Shown here: positions 52,101 to 61,100 of the stretch, in pieces
Position numbering within the stretch: the stretch's first letter is position 1
Layout of the letters: every line of letters begins with the position of its first letter
From: Gymnothorax reevesii
Lineage: Eukaryota > Chordata > Actinopteri > Anguilliformes > Muraenidae
Assembly: GCA_029721435.1 (NCBI GenBank)
Contig: CM056592.1
Coordinates: 38,894,611-38,958,610, forward strand
DNA: 64,000 nt
Direction of reading: 5' to 3'
Notes under the pieces: model-generated
The model's database searches: none
What the model was told of the DNA's origin: nothing
What the model saw: the letters and a program-made list of their open reading frames with translations, nothing else
Position numbers and translations under genes: made by a program

Positions 52101-55100
52101 TCTCAACAGCTGTGGTAGGTGAACCAGTAAGATGGGGGGGATTAAGGGGCATACATGGGGATTTTCTGCAGCCTAAGGGTCTTTGGCTGGTCTGAAGATT
52201 CTGCTGTCCTCAGCCTGGCTGGAACCCCTTAATGGCCCCGTCAGGAGTCAAACACAGACCCCATCTCTCTCTTCCGGCCTGGAGCCTTGAAATGAAGGCC
52301 TTCTTTGGAAGATAACAGTTACGCAATTCAGTGTTGCTTTCTGAATCAATAACTTCACTCTCTTGCTAGTCTATAGCATGCAGCGCTACAGTCCACTGCA
52401 TCCAGTATCACTTTGTCCCACATTAATTAATTATTATTATTATGTTTTTAACATTTAACACAATTGGAACCAGAATTACAGTAGCTTTTTGAGGTATTGA
52501 GTTTATGTTATTCATCATTTTCTGTGTGCAAAAAAAAATAAAAAAATAATCCATTTAGGTGTTTTTACAAATACACTGTTGCTATCCATTACCTTGTATC
52601 TAAGTCTGGTACTACCCACCGCTGTGAACCACCTTGAGAAAAAACAAACTTCTTTTTTGTATCCATTTGATAAAAATACCTTTGTTAAACAATTACCGTT
52701 GCTTTTAAACAGTTTTCTTATTCATATAGTGTTGATTAGAAGATAAAGTACACCTTGCACTAGCATATTTGCGACTGCTGAATGATAAAAAAAAATTGCC
52801 TATAAAAGAGAAGAAAAAGTAAGAAATTGATAAACAGGGAAGGCAAGGAATAAAAAACTATTTGGCACAGTTGGCGATATAAATAACTCTAGTTCTTGCC
52901 ATCATTCTTGATTATTTTATGTCAGTTACGTACCTGACAGTTGAACGAATCCATCCAGAGGAGAATTTAGTTTCCAGTAAATCCACTAATTTGCCATTTT
53001 TTCTCACAAATGAACTCCCTTCTCCTCTCAGAAAGGTAAACTTGGAATAAGGACTAATAAGGCTGGCAGGGGCACCAGCCTGCCTGCAACAGACCAGGGA
53101 AATGAGCAGCGTCCATGGCTCAGTGGTGGGCGTGCTGTGAGTAAACTAACCAGTAGAAAAGCTAGAATGCCTCTCCTCTGTCTGTTCCATTGGCCAGCAA
53201 GGGTGAGAGGGGGTGGCTGGGTGCCCAGAATGCTTTGCAGTGTTGCTATGCTCAATTTATCCTATCACAGCTGTTATTTTCCTTGCGTTTATTGTACGTT
53301 TTTTTGTCACCTGGGGCAGTGCTCTTCTCTCTTGTCACGACTGGTCGAGCTTGTTTAGTGTACAGGGACCGTGGTGAAAGTGTTCTGTTCTGTGTGAATT
53401 TCTGTCTCCTCATCTGTGCTCCTGCCATTAATGAGACTCGTTTCGCTGTTCCTCGTCTAGTTGTAGATGTCATGTAGATTGCCATGTCGGTTCACTTGTA
53501 CTTGATGGTGTGTGAAGCAGATATGGTGCAATGATCTCTCTGAATAATTGTTTTGTGAAATCACTGTCTCACTGGTTTATTTTAATTTTCAGTGGGGAAA
53601 TTTGACAGTTGAGAATTGGCAGTACAGGAACCAACTGTTTAAAAAACCAAAGGGAATCATTGCTCCAAAGTCTAAAGGTTTGTCAGAATTATTACTGCTA
53701 TCTCAATCAGCCCGCTTTGAATTTCTAATTTTGAATTTGGGTTAGAGGCTGTACAGCACCACAATGGGCACTAAAACAGAAAGGGAAGTGGATTTCCATC
53801 GATTAATTTAACTGAAATTACAACCTTAATATTCCCAGGGTGATAGGCTAGGTTCTTTAGTTGCCTTCATTTCATTCCAGAATTTTGAAAGCTTTCAGAT
53901 TTGGTGAAAAGTTCATTTACTTATTTAAAAAAAGCCATTGTGCTCAAATTTAAGATGGAATCTTAGGGCTGAGGTGGAAATCCCTGTATCTGGGGAGGCA
54001 TTGCCCTGTCTTTTTTTTTTTGATGTTTAACTTTTCTTACAAACTGGATTCAAATGGTTGCCTCATTAACAAGCATTTGTCTCATTATTAAGGCTTTGAC
54101 GAGCCATAGTCATCGGGATCAGGTGTGTTAGAGCAGAGAGACGTGTGAAACATGCAGGACTATGTCTCTCCGGGAACGGAATTCCCGACCTCTGCCTTCA
54201 GCCAACTGAAATCCTTCACCTGCCGTCTTATCAGCCAATGAGACGATGGGATGTTCAAACTGAGGGAAAACAGCTCTGCAATTCTGACAAACCACGCCAA
54301 GTTAATTACTGAAACACCTTTTTTCTGTCTCTTCCGTGTGCTGTTATTTTATTTTTTCATTCAGGCTCAGGTTGGAGATATGGGCAAACAGAAAGGAATG
54401 CCTGGGGATAGGAATAGCTGAATTAATTTCTGCCGAACGAGCACATCGTCTGCGGAGCTCCGGCTTTCCTTATTTGAGAAAGGAGAACACGCTGACAAGA
54501 ATTAAGAGTTCATTCATGATTATTACAGTCAGATAATAATTATTATTGTTGCGTGTCTTCAGCTTTGACGGAAAATGTGAGAAATGTTCCTCCTATTGCG
54601 AGGTAACGGCTTCATCGCCTATTTGCTAACAGGAAAGGTTGAGCGTGTTGTTATTTTAACCCTTTGAGCGCTGAAATAAATGTAAAAAACATATATTTAA
54701 TTATCTTGTTTAAAGGAGCTCCCACGAGGGAGCTCTTTTCAACAAGTCGCCACATGATAGGTTTTCAACGGCTTTGAATGTGATATCTAACATCGTTGAG
54801 GGACGCTATTTGTATTTAGCGCTCTAGGGGTTACCATAGCGAAGAAACAAGCTCCTTTGTGATTGCCCATTTGTGTTTGAGTGTGCTGTAAGATGAGGGA
54901 CTGGGTCAATTTTCCTTGCATGAGTTCACCGTGCCGGTAGAAGCTGCCAGTAGGGGGAGGTCTCTCTTGCTCTCTCCTCACTCTGTTCTGGGGCCTCCTC
55001 GTTCAGGTCTGGAGGAGGGCAGAGAGATTGTGCACTATCCCAACCTCATCTCCTCCTTCCTCCTCTGAGTCCGTCTCATTTCTGTTCTCCTTTACCCTCC

Positions 55101-58100
55101 CTGACCTCCCTCTTTGTCACTGGGCCCGTGAAGGGGGACGCGTCCAAGACCGAGTCCGAGGTGGACTTCTTCTCCCGGAGTATGGAGGACATGCGGGGCA
55201 GCAAAAAAGACGTGTCTTCATCTCCCGGTGAGTTGGACGTTACATGCGCCACAAAAATACTCCGGCATCAAAGGTGAAAGCCTGCTTTTGAAGAAATGTT
55301 TATGGGCAAAAGTCAAGGTTTGCAAGGCCGAGAAATGCAGCATTTGTGATTTAACGATAGTTAAAGGGATAGTTCACCCATAAATGAAAATTCACTCATC
55401 ATCTACTCACCTGAAGGCTAATTGAAGGGACAAAGAATTTCTTTCATCCTCTAAACACTTTTGGAGTTTCAAAGGAAAACTACGGAGCCCAGAATGTGCA
55501 ATGACACCAAAAAAAAAATAAGACGTGGCCACGAGATATAAGTCGTTCCCTCGATTTAATTATCCTGTTCCCACAACTTTGTTATTTAGTGGCCACAAAA
55601 TAGAAGTCGTTCCCACAACGTAGCTAATTTGTGGCCACGAAATTCAGGTCGTTACCAGAATTTAGTTAACTCATGGCCACGACATATAACTCGTTCCCTC
55701 AATTTCTTAAATTTAAATTGAGGGAACGACTTATCTCATGGCCACGGAATAACTAAGTTGTGGGAACGAGACAATTAAATTGAGGGAACGACTTATATCT
55801 CGTGGCCACGTCTTATATTTTTTTCGTTTCATTGCACTTCCCGAGCTCCGTAGAAAATAGCATTGGAGACACATCCAAATCAACTGAAGTCAATGGTGAC
55901 CACTCTTTCAAGCATATAAAACAAAACAAAAAATACTGTCATACTGCTCCTGTGGCATCATCCAAGTGTCGATAAGCCCCGACACTCAAATTTGACTCAA
56001 TCTTTTCACCATGTTTTTTGCCTAAATGTCCAATATAGCCACTTAGTTAGGAGCCTTCGGTTGATTTGGATGTGTCTTCAATGCTGTTTTTCTTTGTAAC
56101 TCCAAAAGCGTTTTGAGGATGAAAGAAATTCTTTGTCACTTCAGTTAGCCTTCAGGTGAGTAGATGATGAGTGAATTTACATTTTTGGTTGAACTAATTC
56201 TTTAACCCATTAAAGAGCGCTAAATTATTTATGCCTTTCTAATATACTGTATAACTATTACTGGGTGTTTGTGAATTACTTTTAAAAGTCTATTTATCAT
56301 CTGACGTTATCCAAAGCTTGGTATTGCACATGACTGAGTTTTGGTCAGAGATGCCAAGTTTGACTCATTTAAAGAGCAATGAAATCATGATTTTCAAATA
56401 TCAAATACAGTTTGAGAATGGTCTTAGAAGAAACAGGGCTTTAGTTCCCCTTTAATTCCATAGTAAAAATACCCAACATTTGTGCAGAACCAGCATACTA
56501 GGAGGTTTTAACATCTGTGGCTCTAGACAATGAGATCAGACTTCTAATTTCCTCATATATTTATATTATAAATGCGTGTAATTACCATGTCTATACCTTT
56601 GAATTTTGTCTAGCTATGAAACAGCCTGACCATTAAAACATCAATTTGCGAATATTTTTAGGTTTGCATTGTTCTGCTCAGTTTGCACCTCTCAATGGAT
56701 GATGTACTCTCCTCACCATCCTGCCTTGTGGAACTAAATTCATAAAATTGGCCTATTTTGGCGTGTGTGCGCATGTGTGTGTGTGTTCATTCAGAAAATT
56801 GAAAGAACCGTGACTCACAGCATTAGAGCACAATGGAAGGTGACATTGTTTGATAATTGGCTGAAATGAACAGTAGTCTAGAACTTTCCCACAGGCAGTG
56901 TTCCTGGAGAATGGCCTGTACTCACTCATTTCTTGTCCTTTGCTATTAAATCGAGTTCATAATAACAAAATGATACTTTTTTTCCCCCCTCACAAGTACC
57001 CTGTTGTGACTTTAAATTACTCTTAACGGTCAGAAAGTGTTGAACAAATGTTCAGGGAATCCAGGCCAGCAAGGAAACATTATCCATCTCCATCTCTGAG
57101 TATCCAGCCTCAAGTATTTCCCATACCCCAGTTGCAGATTTTTTTTAATCTTTTTGTGATGGTAAATCACATTACAGTGATTTTAGTGACATCATTGTTC
57201 AATTACAGTTAAATTGAATATAATGTTTCATACCTATATGACGGAGAGACCTTCATTTCTTCAAATAACTAAGAACATATGCATCTGAAATTCCTTCTTG
57301 GTTTCACTCTGCAATCAGGCTAATCTAACCATCTAACCATCAAACTACGAATCCATTACTTCTCTCTGCCAATTGCTGCAAATCACATTTATAAATCACG
57401 TTGCTCCGAGATGGAGTGCACTCAGTTTGAACTGAGAATTTTAAGGGGTGACCAAAAACAAAGAAAGATTAGATTTTTCAGGAAACTAGTGTTTACATAT
57501 CAGAGAGTGGGCTGGTTTGTTAACAGCTTTGAATCAGGCAGCCATTTATCGCTCCAGACATATAGAGGTCCTGTGTCATATGCAGTGACATTGAAACATC
57601 CTACCTGTGTAAAACAAATGATCTTTCTGTGTGAAAATTTACCATGAGAGTATCGCTGATCACAAAATGATCATGGCTTAAGTGAAGTTGAGGTAATGAA
57701 TATTGCACAATGGTTCCAATGGGGCTTTTCCGCCGCATAATACGACTCTACATCGACTCGACTCTACATGGTTTTTCATGCATTTTCATTGTGGATAGAA
57801 CCTGGTACCAGACACTTTTAGTACCACCTCGGCTCGGGTTCCAAGCGAGGCGAGCCAATTCTAAAACATGACTGCCCCAACCCTCTCACGAATGCCCACT
57901 GTTTCTCCTTTAGCAACTTGCGTGTCTATCAGAATGTCTCCTTTGATTTGGCTTAGGTCTCGCGTGTATTTCCCTCCTCAGCTGGGTGTCATTTCATTGC
58001 TACTTCCTGATGGCTCTGTGACAGGTGTAAACCCCTGCTTTGAGCTGCAAGCGGCTGGATTGTGATTCACTATTCATGCTTAGAACCAGTCCGTATTCCT

Positions 58101-61100
58101 GGTAAAAACTCTTTGTCTTTATTAAGTATGATGTAACCTTTACTGACAGCGGTTTACGGAAGCTTTCCTCTTTACTCAGTCAACTCAAACAAGCTACCAA
58201 GTCAACTCAGAGTCCCGGGTTAGGACCGCATTCAAGATAACCAGCTCAAGCCAGTTCCTCTGTCCAGTTTAATTGGAACAAGCTCTCAAGTCTAATTCAG
58301 GGTCCAGGATTGGGACCACGTTCTTATTAACTGTTTCCAATTTTGTTCCTCTGTCCATTTTGTTAGGAACAAGCTACCAATGCTTCTAGGGTAATCAGCA
58401 TTGGAACTAAGTTCCCCTCAACCTTGTCCATCCTCCTGTGAAACAGCTCAGCTCATCCGAAGCGTGTACTCCACCTGGATGTTTTCTCAGATGCCGCTGG
58501 CCGGCAATTGACAGTTCTGTTGCGTCCAATACATCTATGCTGAACTGTGCTCCTCTTCTAGTGGTCCATATTTATCCAATATTTATCGTATTGCTGCCAA
58601 TAAACCTACCCATCGGATTGTACTCTGACCCTGCATTTAATTCCTGATCAGAATCGTGATAGTGATGTCAATGCGCCGCAGACCCACTGATTGATCTGGG
58701 GTTATCGTCGTTCATGTGGCACAGAAGAAGCCTGTGTTTTTAAGTGGCCAAGCTACGAGCAACAATGACTGCATTTTTCATTCCAACAAGAATTGTTTCA
58801 ATGGCTGCCGGCAAAGCCACTTCCTGTTCAATTGACGAAGTGCAGACCTTCCTGTGTTTGTGTCGCGTGAGGTTGTGTTGTGTTTTGCGTCATGTTGTTG
58901 ATGACATCACGGCTCTGTCCATGGTCATTCCTGCCTGCAGTCGAGTGTTTACTCTGCTGTGTGGAAAATGAGGACTTGCTACCAAACGGATGTATAGTTG
59001 AGTCGAGTTGAGCCAGTTGTAAACACTGTAAAAGTGCCATAATGTATTCATAAAACAACTTTATCACATCATTGACATTCAGAAAATGATGTCTAGAGTG
59101 TTTTTGTCTAACTTTGTTTCACTTCTGAGATAATAAAATCTAAAATGATCAGTACCATTTTGGTATTGCTTGCAGTAATGAACCAGTCTGATGACGACAG
59201 TATAACAAGAGCTTATTTTGAGTTTTTTTTTTTTTTTACATCCGCCAAGGAGGCTATGTTTTCACCCCATGAGCTTGTTTGCTTGTTTGTTTGTCTGTCT
59301 ATCCTGTCCTTTGAGTGATCCTGTTCATTGGATAACTGAAAAAGTTGTGAATGGTTTGGCATGAAAGTTGATACGATGGTAGGTGGTAGTTCAAGGATGA
59401 GTTGATTTAATTTTGGAAGTGATCCAAAACATATTCTGGATTCTGGATCCGGAAGAATTGCTATATATCTGTCTTATGCGGGTCTGTGTGATATTTCTGA
59501 CTGGATAACTCAAAAGGTTATGAACGGTTTGGCACAAAATTTGGCAGGATGATAGGTGGCAGTCCAAGGACGAGTTTATTTAATTTTGGAAGTGATCCAG
59601 AACATTCTCTATAGCCAAAAGAACAGATACATGGTGAGGCAGAGGAATGTGCTCTCCCCAGTTTCCTCTTTTTTTTTGTCTTGTTCTGATTTATTCATTT
59701 CCTTTAGTTTTAGCAGTTTTTACCCTTTTATTATGCACTCCGTTAACAGTGGTGCCCATAAATGGGCACGTGGAGATGAGGACCAGCCTGACGCCACCTC
59801 TCATCACCCACACTGCCGCCACACCCATGCCCGTGCCCAAGATCTCCGGCGGAGGGGACCCGGCCCTGGGCTTCGAGTCTCGGAGGGGCAGCAATGTGTC
59901 AATGGATCCAAGCTGCTATGATGCCAAGTCACCGGTGAGTTCTCCCATGTTCTGTCAGAGAGCCCGTTTTATCAGTTTGTAATAGGATTTGTGCAGCTGT
60001 TGGGCCTTTGAGCAAGAACCTTAACCCCACTCTGTGGCAGTGATTGGCCCCTCCTGAGTCTAATCAGAGATGGATAGAAGTTGCACTAGCGTAGCATTGG
60101 TGGAACACTGAGGTACGTTAACTGGCCTTCTGTTGCCTTATTTCTACACCTTAAGTGGGTTATGCCAAAATGTTTTTGTCTTTAGCTGGATGTATGTTTG
60201 TAGTGATACCTAATGACTCGTCATACGTTGGATCAGACATTGTTTTTTTTTGGATCCAGAAAAAAATATGGGAATTAAACAGTTATGCAGGGTTAAGATG
60301 CACCCTTAGTAAAGATTTTTGGACCAATGTGCAGACTGTGCTTTCCTTTGTCAATTTTTTACCCATAATTCACAGAGCAGCTGTTCCCAATGAATAAAAT
60401 TTTCACCAACGGTTGCTGTTTTTTGTAACTATGAGTCTAACGACCAATGCTTGTGACTAACGTGTGTCGTATAACCATCTCTGATCTAATCAACTAGAAG
60501 TTGCTTGGGATTGCAATGCATATTACATAAATTAATTTTATGTGCAATCCTGTAGTTTCTCCTGTTATATACTTAGCTCAGTTATATAATTTCAAGGGTT
60601 CGTTAACAATGCAGTGCGCTGTAAAGAGTCCCCGTGATAGAGACCGCAGTGCACCACCTTTGCCAAATTCTCAACTTCAGCACTAGGCTATTATCAGGAC
60701 AGTAAATATTTGTGCGCTCGTGCTACATTGACTGGTGCTGATGAGACCACCGCAAGACACAGGTTATGAACCACGGCTGGCAAAAATCTCAGGGGAAATA
60801 CTACACAGTGAACCTGCTTTTAAAAGCTATACATTCGGTGGCCTGCAGCCAGCCTCCTGCCTTTCATACAAATGGCGCTGCCGTGCTTCACCGGGCATGA
60901 GAGCAGCCTCTCGCCCGAGGCTCTGTCCGCTCGTGTCTGTGCATTTTTTCCCCCCTACTGAGAAGCATTTTTCAGTGCCTGTACAGTCATTCAAGGTAGC
61001 CATGCTGCGGTCGAGTCCTGCGTCACGTCTCGTGTGCGCTGCCTGTCTCTGTACTCCCCCAGTCGAGCGCTCGGAGCTCCCAGTGCGCTCCCTGGAGCAC

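Larger units (their letters stand above)
50682..55133 (+). other. Intron after the small linker exon
   Basis: Contains the second fold-back element (51242-51582) and MITE copy 3 (54656-54833). 51600-54650 shows no recognised feature. Confidence 0.8.
55228..59749 (+). other. Intron within the II-III linker (4.5 kb)
   Basis: Contains a nested DNA-element insertion (55361-56205), a degraded transposon with internal tandem repeats (57713-59042) and an antisense LINE tail (59237-59610). 56210-57700 shows nothing recognisable. Confidence 0.8.
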
